From assembly GCA_026874595.1 (NCBI GenBank), contig CM049316.1, positions 33,365,339 through 33,429,338 on the forward strand: DNA of 64,000 nt, in the 5' to 3' direction. Under the pieces are notes generated by a model. The model had not been told where the DNA came from and ran no database searches. It saw only the letters and a program-made list of their open reading frames with translations. Of this stretch, positions 21,120-31,181 are shown piece by piece. How positions within the stretch are numbered: position 1 is the stretch's first letter; each line of letters starts with the position of its first letter. The DNA is from Sipunculus nudus (lineage: Eukaryota > Annelida > Sipuncula > Golfingiida > Sipunculidae). The position numbers and the translations under genes were made by a program.

Positions 21120-22300
21120 GATGGTTCTGTGACTTTAACCTTTGCACTTGTGATGTTGAAATCAATATGGTTCTTCCCGTATAGTTAGGTAATCCCAAAG
21201 TGAAAGAATTTGGATGAAACATTCACAAAGCCTCCACGATCTTTTTTAAAGATTTGGGGGTTGTGACCTTGACCATGACATTTGACCTCGTGACCCCGAA
21301 ATCTATGGGGTTCATACATTAGTAAAGTTTGAAATCCATATGTCAATTTAAACTGGAGTTATCATCCGGAAACAAATTTGAAGACAGATGGCTAATTTGA
21401 CCTTGACCTTTGACTTTGTGACCCCGAAATCGACCGGAATCACCCCCTACTGGCACATGAGCTATATGTGTGCAAGATGATAGGTCAGCGATGAGCAGCT
21501 TGTTCTAAAATGTATCGACAATCTTTTTAAATATACGGGTCCTGTCACTTTGACCTTAAAACTCATGACCCCAGAAACTAAAGAGTTCTTTCTTTATTGG
21601 TGGGCCGTAAATTTTGAAATCCATATGTCAAAGCAAACTGGAGTTATCATCAAGAAACAAATTTTGAACAGATGGCTCATATGACCTTGACCTTGTGACC
21701 CCAAAATCGGAGGGGTCTTTCCATGATTAAGCAGGTGAGCTATATGTGCAAGATTCAAGGTCTTGGATGAAAAGTATGGCTAAAAATGCATTCACAAACT
21801 TTGTAAAGATATGGCTCCTGTGACCAGGACCTTTGACCTAATGACCCAAAAATCAAAACGGCTCTTGCTTTAGTGGTGGGCCATATATATAATAAGTTTG
21901 CAATCCATATGTAAATCTAAACTGGAGTTATAATGCGGAAATCAATTTGTACACAGATGGCTGCTGTGACCTTGACCTTTGACCTTGTGACCCAAATGTT
22001 AAAGAATCTTTCCCTATTAGAAAGTGAGCTGTACGTGCATGATCAAAGGTCTGGTATGAAAAGTTTGGCTTAAAATACATCTATATTTCTTTAAATATGG
22101 GTCTTGCGACCTTGACCTTTGTCCTCATGACCCCAAAAACAAAACGGCCCTTGCTTTAGTGGTAGGCATGCATATTATAATCCATGTGTCAATCCAAGCT
22201 GGAGTTATCATCCTGAGACTAATTTGTGAACGGACAGACGGTCAGACGGACAGACGGACAAACGGACATGCGGACGGGCAGGGTGGAGAAACTCTATGAT
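21120..22300 (+). repeat. Tandem array of about 282-bp units rich in nuclear-receptor half-sites
   Basis: Diverged units share 'aactggagttatcat' (near 21,351, 21,636, 21,919 and 22,197), 'gagctatatgtgcaagat' and a block 'tgaccttgacctttgacc'. The block contains TGACCTTGA (reverse complement TCAAGGTCA, the extended ERR-type half-site) in several units, and a perfect TGACCTTTGACCT (a DR1 in reverse complement) at 21,973-21,985. The array ends in a GACGGACA-rich tract at about 22,228-22,290. It begins about 450 bp past the stop of the right P450. Similar sequences are common interspersed repeats in molluscs, so regulatory activity is not implied. Confidence 0.75.
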
Positions 22301-22754
22301 AAGAAACATCATTTATAATTTAAAACCACCCGGGTTGTTTCTGGTCTTATGACCAATGACATGACGTCACCCATGCATTGCTTGTCCAATTTGATAGATA
22401 AATTATTATATATTTATGAAATATTTATGAGACAACACAGCCAGTCTGCAGTTTAAGAAATAATACGTTGTACATCTAAACAATGACCTTGTCTTTCGCT
22501 GACATGGCTTTATACTTATAAAGTTTATACTGTTTACCCTTATATTAATTTCATTTCATCTCAAAAATAGCTTGAAGGTATGTTCTTGTTTTTATATTTG
22601 TCGAATCTGCCAATTCCTGATTTCTTCATTGCATCTTCATTATTCAGAATTCAGCTACAAATTCATATATAAATGCTACATTTCCCTGGGCACACTTTGC
22701 TGAAACACACCCTAGATGCATATGATATAATAATCTTTTGTTGCTTTTATACGT
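22301..22754. other. 3' flank of the right P450
   Basis: The expected 3' UTR region read on the minus strand. I found no canonical AATAAA within about 400 nt of the stop, only TATAAA-like hexamers (for example near 22,590), so the 3' end is not fixed. A CRE-like tgacgtca lies at about 22,363. Confidence 0.5.
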
Positions 22755-22968
22755 TCAACTGTGCCTCTCCACCAATCGCAGTTTAACATCTTTAGGGTAA
22801 ACCACAGGGTAGGGGTAGAAGTCACGTGGGTCACATGACGGGATGTTGTCGTCTGTCTCAGCAGAGAAGGAGAATTTCTGGCAGATTGTCGTGATCAACA
22901 TAAAGCTGGCGTCTACAGCTAACTTTTCACCGACACATTTTCTGCTGCCTCCTAAAAAGCTGACCAGT
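22755..22968 (-). CDS. Right P450 exon 6 with haem-binding loop and stop
   Basis: The acceptor TTTATTTCAG precedes ACTGGTCAGC. The first base completes Arg412, then LVSFLGGSRKCVGEKL follows. The pattern F-x-x-G-x-R-x-C-x-G is complete. The tail KDVKLRLVERHS ends at TGA (22,755-22,757). Confidence 0.93.
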
Positions 22969-25900
22969 CTGAAATAAAATGTATCCTTATATATAACACG
23001 CATTTATTATATATTCTATTTTATGTCATTCATGCGGGAAAGAAGACAACCAAACAACGGAAAATTTTGCGCTAACACCAACAGTAATAATATGTTTTCA
23101 CATGGATTTACATGACTTAAATTATCTTCTTTTCATTCCAGAGACCATACTCGGTGTTATGACTCAGCAATGGGGATGATCACACACCCAGAGCCCGCAG
23201 GTGCGGTAGACACCGGGCCTGGGTGACACCAGGATACAAAATAAAAATGATAGGAAGCGAGTGCTACCGCCCTGCCAAGTAGTCCCAAACCGAAATGGAA
23301 ACTCTGCAGATGTACATATATGTACATATATCTGCAGATTAAGAATAAGATAAGTCAGCATTAAAAATGGTGGCGGTTATCTCAACCAAAAAAAAAAAAC
23401 AAAAAAAAAAAAAACAAGCCGGCGCATATGGTAATACAAAAAAGGAATATTACTGACATGAACCTTGTTTACTGAGAAAGCCCCCTGACACACCCCCCTC
23501 TTTCACCTCACCCTTGCCAAAAGCCCCTCTCATGACAGTGAGTACATCATAGCCGACACAGAGAATATAAAACTGCTTTTAGCATCATGTAACACGATGT
23601 ATATATCTTGGTGATGAAAGTAATTTTTCCTCAATTTTCATCCTTTTTGATTTGAACTTTCAAGATGACAATATAAGCTAAAATTCATAATGATTTATTT
23701 GGATTCATTGAAAACAGTAACATCCTAAATTTTCTTATTATAAGAAACGCAATGGAAAGAGTACTGAGGTAAAAATGATAAAATAGAATGTGGAAAACGA
23801 AAATACGATATAATAACGGAAATAAAAATATGATTTTCAACACCTGATGCTGTATAAATATTCAAAGAGCTTTAACGAGGTCGCTGTTTTAATATTCAGA
23901 AAAATTTGTAAATGATGTCAAGGAAAAGGTTTTAGAAATGATTCTGGCCACATATTATACAGTAAGCCTCAAACGATAAGTTTGGGGCATCCTTTGAAAT
24001 TATAACCCAACCACCCTAAAGATAAAGTTCAGCCTACTGCAGTTTTGGCTCTAAATTGTTTTAAAAGGAAATATATTTATATGCCTGCTTGAAATGACCT
24101 GATATGCAAGATAAAGATTAATTAATTAAGTATTATGTGAATGTTTTAATTTGTTTTAATAAATATCCTGCATAAATACAGAGCATGATAGATATGCTGC
24201 ATATTAAAAAGTAAGAAGCATTTTATCTTCAGAGCTTTTTTTCAGAAAATATTACACAAAGAAAAAAGGAGATTATCGTCAATAATATCGGGTATTGATT
24301 TGAGTGTATCGCATTGCATATTGTACCTGAACAGGAAGCGTTTTAACAATAGGATAAGGAGAGAATTTGTAGGACAATATGATTACTACTCGCCTCTTCC
24401 TTGCTGGATGGTCCTCCGGCAGAAGCTTTCCATTCTCGTTTAAGAATCGTTCTGGCTTGAACTCCCAGGGTGCAGGCCAATCAGCCTCGTTATGGTTGGC
24501 GTCAAAAATATCCATGAGTACCTACGGATGTGTGAGAAACAGGTTGAATCATTTAAAAAATTAATGTATTAATTTCTCAACCCATGCATTGTGCAAATAT
24601 GTAGCACAATACTGAACGTGTCAAGCTACTGGACATAACAGTGGGCGAATTAAGCTAAGATTTAAAACAGTAACTGAGAAAACAAACTGCTCTCTTCTTC
24701 TTCCCAGTGACTGCAAGGTTTAATGTTATATTTATATGTATCCAAACATGCATGTATCCTTCGTTCTGTCGTACAGATCATATGTATTTTAATTCGACTT
24801 CTATGTATACCGTTTCCTTGTGGACGAACGGACATTGTAAAAAAATTAATTATTTTATAAACTGAAGTCCAACAGTGTATGATTTTTGTCATTACCACGG
24901 ACACGAACATTCAGTGTTAGTCTTCCGAGGCAGGTGGCGCTGGTAGGCTGGAAAAGGTATATATGTGTATAACACCGGACGTACCATGATTCCTTTTGGT
25001 ACGTAGTATCCGTCTATTTTAGTATCTCTGATGGTCTCACGAGGGATGAAGTTGACTGGAGAGCCATATCGCAACACTTCCAGAACAACGGCGCTCACGT
25101 ACGGCATGTAGGCCATGTGGTGCAGGGAAGGAGCCTCGTTTTCACCTATGACGTCATGTATTTCTGCTTGAATCTTTTGAAGCACTGATTGATGATGCAG
25201 GCAGATCAACATCAAGTCCTTGACAACGGCCGCAGTTGTCATTACACCTAGAGATACAATGATCTCTTCATAAATATCATAAATCTCATGTTCATTGTAC
25301 GAATGTAATAACATAAAACACTCAATAGTTCCCTCTCAAGTATTCTCTCAGATATTCCAATAATTTTAATCTCATTAGCCACAGTCGTGCCTATGTATCC
25401 TACAAGTGCTGAGCATTGATTTAAAAGCAGTATTACCTAAATGTCCTTTCTTTAAATCCAGAAATGTCAAAGAGCGGCTTCTACATCCCATGTAACCTGA
25501 TGGAGACGAATAAATCATCAGTCATAAGTCATCACGTATTAAAAGCTGAACTATAGTTTCGCATACCTCCGATTAGACAAAGCGATCCTTTTGAACCCGC
25601 CCCATCCTCCAGATTCCCGCAATACAATAACAGAAGTGCAGATCTCCGCAAAGGAGCCCATAACCCTGATATGGCATTTTATGAAATGCAGCATTTTTCT
25701 TTTTAAAAAGATTCCTGGATCCAGATAGTGATCTGGAGCACCACCAAAGTTGAATCAGTAATTTCTTGTATCACTTTCGAGCTATCGTGAAAATTTTATT
25801 AAAATGACTTTCAAGAATATTTAGTAATATTGCTAACAAACAGGCAGACAAACCAACGCCGATCAAAAACATGAAAAAAGAATAGAGACTTTTCCCGAAC

Positions 25901-27160
25901 CCACATTCATCTCAACTGAGTTTTTTGTCTGAGAGTGCCTTTCCACGAACGCGACTTTCCTGTGGTGGTATGACGTTGTCTGACGATGACCTCCCTCTCG
26001 GAGCGTTGAACGCATACAACAGAAATCGCTACATGCGCGATGTGCGCACGCTAATCTGAGTCAGTAGAAAGACTATGTTGAGAGATTAAACGTCACAGAG
26101 AGTGATTCTGACCGCCAACGCAACGCCACCTAACTGGAGAAAAAAAAAACAAAAAAAAAACGCGCTCATGGAAGGGTACCCGCGCTGAATTCCGAGAAGT
26201 CACTGGTGGACACAAATGGGGAGGCAGTAAAATCGAACTTATTGCCACCACATTAACGTCAACTTTTGTGAGGACTGACACTGAGTATGATTTGCATCAA
26301 GTAAGACAATCGGGGTGTCTGTCTGTATGTATATGCCTTTGTTTATGGGTGGCATTATGTCTTTATACATACATGTATAGCATGTTTTTATGTGTATATA
26401 TGTATACATGTACGGATATATGTACGTATGTTAATATGTCTACATGTTTGCCTGTGTGAATGTGCGTTTATGTATGAAGTCCCTATGTATTTGTGTATAG
26501 GTATGTATGTATGCCTGAATGTATGACTGTGTGTTCCTGTATGTATTCACGTATGCATGTATGAACAAGTACATGTGTATGTGTGTATGTATATATGTAT
26601 GAATGCATGTATGTCCGTATGATGTATGTTGACATTTATACTATGTAAATGTTTTGGTGCATCTCGACCCCCTTCTAAATGGTTTGTATCTGTAATTCCG
26701 ATTCTAGACGTCACAGGGTTTAATGAATGTCACACCCTGTAGATGGCAGCCTATGCCGCAACTCCACTGAGTCTAAACAACACCACGGATGTCTTTAAAA
26801 AAATATCATCGTTATTATTATAAACAATATTTCATCCTTAATTTAAGATAACACTATGTTACGTCTCAGGCAACTGACGGTCAGCTGTTTTTTTTAAATC
26901 ATTATTGATTCAAAATGTAATAAAGCATGGGGATTTCTAGGAAGGCTGGACTTACCACCAAAGAAGAATGAGACAATCCCGCCCTTAACATGCTTGTCTG
27001 TGATTGCAACCTTCCCAGAATCCTCCGCGTGTAGCTTCTGCAACTTCAGCAATTCATCTGCGATTCCCCGTGGAGGTTTGTCTGGGTCAAAGTCACGCTA
27101 CAAAATGATCAGAGTCAATTGTGATTTCTTTTCTTAACTAAAGGCATTAACGAAATATAT

Positions 27161-27203
<43 letters not shown>

Positions 27204-30089
27204 CAGAGACAGAGAGACAGACCGACAAGAGAGAGACAAACAGACAGACAGACAGATAGACAGAGATTCTAGTTTCCAGACAGGTCGAAGAAAAGGAGGC
27301 TGCGTCACCTCAAAATCAACCAGTTATTACTCATTAGCAGCGCGATAAGAGTATGCACAGCATATCTGTTACCACTGATAAAATGAAGTATGACGTAGTC
27401 TAGTGGTTGAGGCGTTGAACTACGTAGTGGAAGGTCCCCGGTTCCAATCTGGCCGGTGACTAAGTGCCTTAATGGAGTTAACAATGTCTCACAGATCCGA
27501 TCTCATGCAAGAGCAATATGAATCCTATTCTTTTACACTATCAGTTCCATTTTCCGTTATACAAAAGTTTCCCACTAAAACCATCCCAGCACAAGCTTTC
27601 AGTACCTTCCCTTCAGCAATTAAAGAAATGTCATGGTACTGCTTATGTGTAAACACGGTCCACGTGTGTTTGTTTATCATAATAGACCATGACCGGAGGT
27701 CCGATTTTGCGCATGCGCGACAGATCCTAAACAGGAAATAGTCCTAGCATGAACGTTCACGCTTATTAGACACCGTTTGTAAGCCTGAATAGAAAACGCA
27801 GGTGGCGTTCGCGTTAAGCTTATGTTGGCACCAGTGATCGCGAGGGGTCAATTTTTTTTTACCCTCATGTACAGAAGTAATTCAACGGTTTCAGTTAACT
27901 AATTTGGCGAGTAGCATTTTCTTTCAAAGAGAAAAACGATATTCTTCATGATAATTGAACATGCTATGTACATGATTAGGGTAATAACGACAGTTAAAAA
28001 CTTCTGGATTATTCCTATAACCCTGTGCTTGCACTCTGAAATCCAGAAGGCTTGATAGTAATAGTGTAATCATGACAATCTTTGTAAATATTTAAAAGAA
28101 AGGAATAAAACAGATTTGCTCACTTGTGTTGTTTATAACTACATACATACGTGTAGCATTAATCCTAATTGTCATTTTGGCCAACTAATTTGCATATGAC
28201 GCCGATGCCCTCGATGTTCCGCCGACCTCGCCTATCGCCAACCCTATTCTAAATCCCGAATTAAGAGAAAAACCGGAGTAGACCTTAAGTCTCATTCAAC
28301 ATTCTGTGCCCCCCCCTACAGGCTATGGATCTTTCCTAGCCAGAGTTATCTAGATAAATGCGTTCTTTGGGAGATACTTACTTTAGCTTCCTCAAACATG
28401 GTGCAGACGGTCGCCTTCTCCGCCTGTTGTGTTCGTCTCAATGTTTTTGTACTTTTAACCGGAAGCCATCGGAGCGGTGGAAAAATCTCCAAATTCGTGC
28501 CATAATTTAGAGATGTACATCTAGGCAGGTTTTTTCCAAGACTCGTCAATCCTGCATCTTTCTCGGAATTTCTCACCAAAGGCTCCCCCATTATCTGGAA
28601 AATAAAAAAATTGGTTAATATGGAAGGTAATTTGAGAGCCCCGAATACCTGCTGCAGACTTCTTTACGAATTCAAAGGTCTCACGTTACACCTTTTTACG
28701 GTGCCTCGTATAGGACATGCACAAAATTATTTTTTATCTCGTTCCCACGCGATAGTATCTTGTGGCCACGAGATAATTCTTGCGTGGCCACGAGATACTA
28801 ACGCGTAGGAAAGAGAAAATTATCGCGTGGCCACGAGATACTAACGCGTGGGAAAGAGATAATTATCGCGTGGCTCCGAGATACTAACGCGTGGGAACGA
28901 GATACTATCTCGTGGGAACGAGATAAAAATAATTTTGTGCATGTCCTATACGAGCCACCGAACCTTTTACATAAAAAGGACATAATTTTTAGCCTACCGG
29001 TATGTTATGTTTATGTGTGTATGTTTATATTAAATGTGATTTTTTTGTAGTTCTTGGGTGTTTAGGTGTAGGCCTATTTGTATGTAAATTGAAAAATCAG
29101 AAGAAGGCTCATGGAAGAATAGTTTACATTAAATTTGATTGCCTTCGCAAGGAAGGTATGCATTAATCCCCGTTCGCCATTTCAAATAAGGCCAATAAAG
29201 ATAAGATCGGGCACATGATCCGGAAACAGAACGTAATCAAATAAAATTCACAAATGTAGAGTCACTATGCACCAGCGAACCTTGGTAAATGGGTATATGT
29301 ATGACTGCCGGGACAGTTAGTCCCAAACTATCAAAGTTTTAAATAAAAAAAAGGTTACATTTCAAGGAAAAACACTTTCTGTTTACATTTCACATGCATA
29401 TACTTCCACAATTTCACTTATTCCGTGAAGCGCTTGCTACGAGAATCCCATGTTTATGTAATCTGCCTTATATCGATACTTATCAAAATTTAACCCCCCC
29501 CCCCAAAAAAAAAACACACACACACACATGGCGGAGACTTACATTCCATAGAATGCAGATTTCAATTTTTAGTGTACTGAATGAATATGATGAAGCTTAC
29601 CATTTCAAAGAAAACTCCATCCATGACCTTCATCATATTGGGCATAGGATCAAATGCTTTTCCGTTCATATCTTTGAAACAACTCATCATATCTTCAAAC
29701 TCTTGCTTTAACAGTGCGTCAAGTCGTTCACAGGGCTCGGTGTAAGAATCCACGTTTTGTTTCAAACATTTCCGGAGTGTTCCATGTGGTTCTCCATACT
29801 TGATAAACGTGACGTCATTGCAGTCATACATGGCTTTTCTCAGGATGTAAGGCATATGTGGTCGGCTGGCGAAGTCATCTACCCGGTCATAGCACGCTTC
29901 TAGTATAGCGGCCGCTGAACTTAAAACTAGCATCCTTTTTCCAGGCAGTTTCAACATGAACACATTTCCATGGGTTCTAATCAGTCGCGTCAAATCTGCC
30001 TGCAATGTATCCGGGCTGACGTCGAAGATGTTCCCGAGAATCGGCCAGCCTGGTATTGCAGGTGCAGGGGGCCCATAACTTTCAGCCAT
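22755..30089 (-). CDS. Cytochrome P450, clan 2 (CYP17/CYP1-like), right tandem copy, complete
   Basis: Haem-thiolate monooxygenase family; substrate unknown. CDS is complement(join(22755..22968, 24394..24521, 24985..25247, 26956..27097, 28382..28594, 29601..30089)): 1449 nt, 482 residues, all junction phases agree. Landmarks: proline-rich hinge (residues 7-20), C-helix HGTLR (102-106), I-helix GGVMTT (281-286), ExxR (EVLR, 338-341), PERF (392-395) and haem loop FLGGSRKCVG with ligand Cys423. The family would have Trp at 102 and Asp/Glu at 284; here they are His and Met. The protein starts directly at the hinge and lacks the usual hydrophobic anchor. I place the start at MAESYG. An in-frame ATG at 30,158 lies before a strong splice acceptor, and the left copy does not conserve it. 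Introns are GT-AG, except that intron 5 needs a GC donor. I-helix and overall layout recall CYP17; subfamily assignment needs a tree. Confidence 0.92.
22969..24393. other. Right P450 intron 5, GC-AG type
   Basis: A 1,425-bp intron holding the 5'-truncated SINE at 23,149-23,410. Its donor reads AAGAG|GCGAGT. It is the only nearby donor that gives the phase needed by exon 6. The GTs a few bases downstream (CGA|GTAGTA) would leave phase 0 and break the frame into the haem loop. Confidence 0.8.
23149..23410 (+). mobile_element. SINE family A, 5'-truncated copy
   Basis: It shares 'tgttatgactcagcaatggg', 'gtgacaccaggata', 'gaagcgagtgctacc' and the A-rich tail with the copy at 11,872-12,250, in the same orientation. 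The tRNA head is missing. It lies antisense within an intron of the right P450 and contains a small palindrome 'tctgcagatgtacatatat' near 23,304-23,338. Confidence 0.8.
24394..24521 (-). CDS. Right P450 exon 5 (128 nt) with PERF motif
   Basis: The acceptor TCCGTAG precedes GTACTCATG. It encodes VLMDIFDANHNEADW followed by FKPERFLNENGKLLPEDHP and ends two bases into an Arg codon. The phase fits exon 4 (phase 0) and exon 6 (one base). Confidence 0.92.
24522..24984. other. Right P450 intron 4
   Basis: A 463-bp GT-AG intron, donor ATCATG|GTACGT. No further feature seen. Confidence 0.85.
24985..25247 (-). CDS. Right P450 exon 4 (263 nt) with I-helix and ExxR
   Basis: The acceptor TCTCTAG precedes GTGTAATGACA. 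Translation starts GVMTTAAVVKDLM, contains AEIHDVIGENEAPS and MPYVSAVVLEVLRYGSP, and ends YYVPKGIM. The usual acid before the conserved Thr is Met284. The corresponding exon of the left copy falls outside the window. Confidence 0.92.
25248..26955. other. Right P450 intron 3
   Basis: A 1,708-bp intron. From about 25,455 it matches 1-2,530 of the window. It carries a TGTA/TATG-rich simple tract at about 26,310-26,630 and an A-rich tract near 26,141-26,160. No separate gene seen. Confidence 0.75.
26956..27097 (-). CDS. Right P450 exon 3 (142 nt)
   Basis: The acceptor TTTTGTAG precedes CGTGAC and the donor is GGTG|GTAAGT. It encodes RDFDPDKPPRGIADELLK to IVSFFFG and ends one base into Gly282. 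It is the paralogue of 2,531-2,672. Confidence 0.92.
27167..27262. repeat. (GA)n / (GACA)n microsatellite
   Basis: GA units passing into GACAGAGA and GACAGACA units. It is orthologous in position to the (GA)n at 2,731. Confidence 0.95.
27391..27480 (+). mobile_element. tRNA-like SINE fragment
   Basis: A-box-like 'tagtggttgaggcgttgaa' and B-box-like 'ccccggttccaatctgg' lie about 30 bp apart. The sequence does not close a tRNA acceptor stem. It lies in intron 2 of the right P450, comparable to 7,935-8,005 in the left copy. Confidence 0.5.
28382..28594 (-). CDS. Right P450 exon 2 (213 nt)
   Basis: The acceptor TTTTCCAG precedes ATAATGGGG and the donor is GCTAAA|GTAAGT. It encodes residues 164-234, including EIFPPLRWLPVKSTKTLRR and FEEAK. 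It is phase 0 at both ends and is the least conserved of the three exons comparable between the two copies. Confidence 0.92.
28699..28960. mobile_element. Palindromic MITE with about 60-bp inverted repeats and internal TGGCCACGAGAT units
   Basis: The left end CGGTGCCTCGTATAGGACAT and the right end, read inward, CGGTGGCTCGTATAGGACAT continue as near-perfect inverted repeats for about 60 bp. The core holds repeated 'cgcgtggccacgagatact' and 'cgcgtgggaaagagata' units, themselves partly palindromic, so the whole 262 bp can fold extensively. Flanking cctttttac / ccttttac is suggestive, but the target duplication is not clean. It is inserted in intron 1 of the right P450 and absent from the left. 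Confidence 0.8.
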
Positions 30090-30118
30090 ACCTTCCTTGT
30101 TGTTTGACCCTCTTAGGG
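29601..30118 (-). CDS. Right P450 exon 1 (first recognised coding exon) with acceptor
   Basis: The ATG at 30,089 starts 163 codons ending GVFFEM, donor ATG|GTAAGC. The acceptor CTTTTGCAG ends at 30,119, 29 nt before the ATG, at the same spacing as in the left copy, and the short upstream part is open in frame (LRGSNNKEG). Conserving both the acceptor and the open frame means an upstream exon could extend the protein. Confidence 0.9.
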
Positions 30119-30382
30119 CTGCAAAAGTAATATGCGTAAATCTTTCGGTTTGTTCCATAGTTCGTCTTAAAATGTTATCAAGCTTTGTGGCTGTTTACGC
30201 CAGACATATAGAACATATATTGTACACAGCAGATCTGAACACCGACCCCGAGCAAATTGCCTTGCACAGTCGGGTGCTTAAGTTGAGGTTGACGTCGAGT
30301 TTAAGTTAACAGATTTTTAAATTTGTTTTTGAAAAAAATTTGATAAGCTTCTCCCTCGTGAGACAGGAAGGCTGTATATAGC

Positions 30383-30384
<2 letters not shown>

Positions 30385-30440
<56 letters not shown>
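30385..30440. repeat. (TA)n microsatellite
   Basis: About 28 TA units with one TTTATA. Confidence 0.95.
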
Positions 30441-30750
30441 AAACACGGAAAAAAAACCACTGTAAATATGTGAATTCACAGTGTTGTTTTTCTTCAGTGT
30501 TATATCGCTTTGGCCTTGTCTGAAGGCCATAGAGCACTTTACAATGGAGGGTAAATATATGTAATATTTTTATATGTTGATGGCTTGCATCATCACAATA
30601 AAAATTTACAACGCATGATACATTTTTAGTTTCAAACCCTTTTTTATTTAACTCTTATCATTAATTACATTGACATTTAATGGAACTATATTTTTTCAGT
30701 CATATAAAATAAAAAGTTTATTCTATGTATATAAATACAATGAACTAAAC

Positions 30751-30965
30751 CCGGGGATGATTGTCCTTCGGGTATTTGTCCGGGGTTAATTGTCTTGGGG
30801 GTAATTGACGGGGGGGGGGGGGGTAATTAACTTTGGGGTAATTGTCGGGGGGGGGGGGGGGGGGGTGATCATAATCTGGGGGTAGTTGTTCGGGGTAGGG
30901 GGTAGTTTGGGGATCATTGTCGAGGGGTTATTGTCCAAAGGATAATTGTACAGGGGCAGTTGTAT
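30751..30965 (+). repeat. G-rich minisatellite, GGGGTAATTGTC-type units
   Basis: About eleven imperfect units of 12-20 bp (ggggtaattgtc, ggggttattgtc, gggtatttgtcc). G runs expand to 14-20 at about 30,810 and 30,847. Plus-strand G tracts are dense enough for G-quadruplex formation. It lies upstream of the right P450. Confidence 0.8.
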
Positions 30966-31122
30966 ATAAGTATGTGTGCATTATTTAATATTGAATATTG
31001 AGAGTACATACATTAACAAATTGTGCGTCTTGTACAGCTCAATGGAAATACACAAGTTTAAACCAAGGGACTCAAATGATACCATTCGTACAGAGGGTGG
31101 TTTTGAGGGATACCAGCTTTTC

Positions 31123-31125
<3 letters not shown>

Positions 31126-31178
<53 letters not shown>
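31126..31178. repeat. (GA)n microsatellite
   Basis: About 26 GA units. Confidence 0.95.

Positions 31179-31181
<3 letters not shown>

Noticed and set aside
27391-27480. Functional tRNA gene
   Set aside because: A- and B-box-like motifs are present, but no acceptor stem pairs and related fragments occur elsewhere, as in SINEs; the same applies to 7,935-8,005 and 11,872-11,940.
30090-30158. Upstream ATG giving a longer P450 N-terminus (MEQTERF...) in the right copy
   Set aside because: It lies across a clear splice acceptor (CTTTTGCAG), and the corresponding codon in the left copy is ATA, so it is not conserved as a start.
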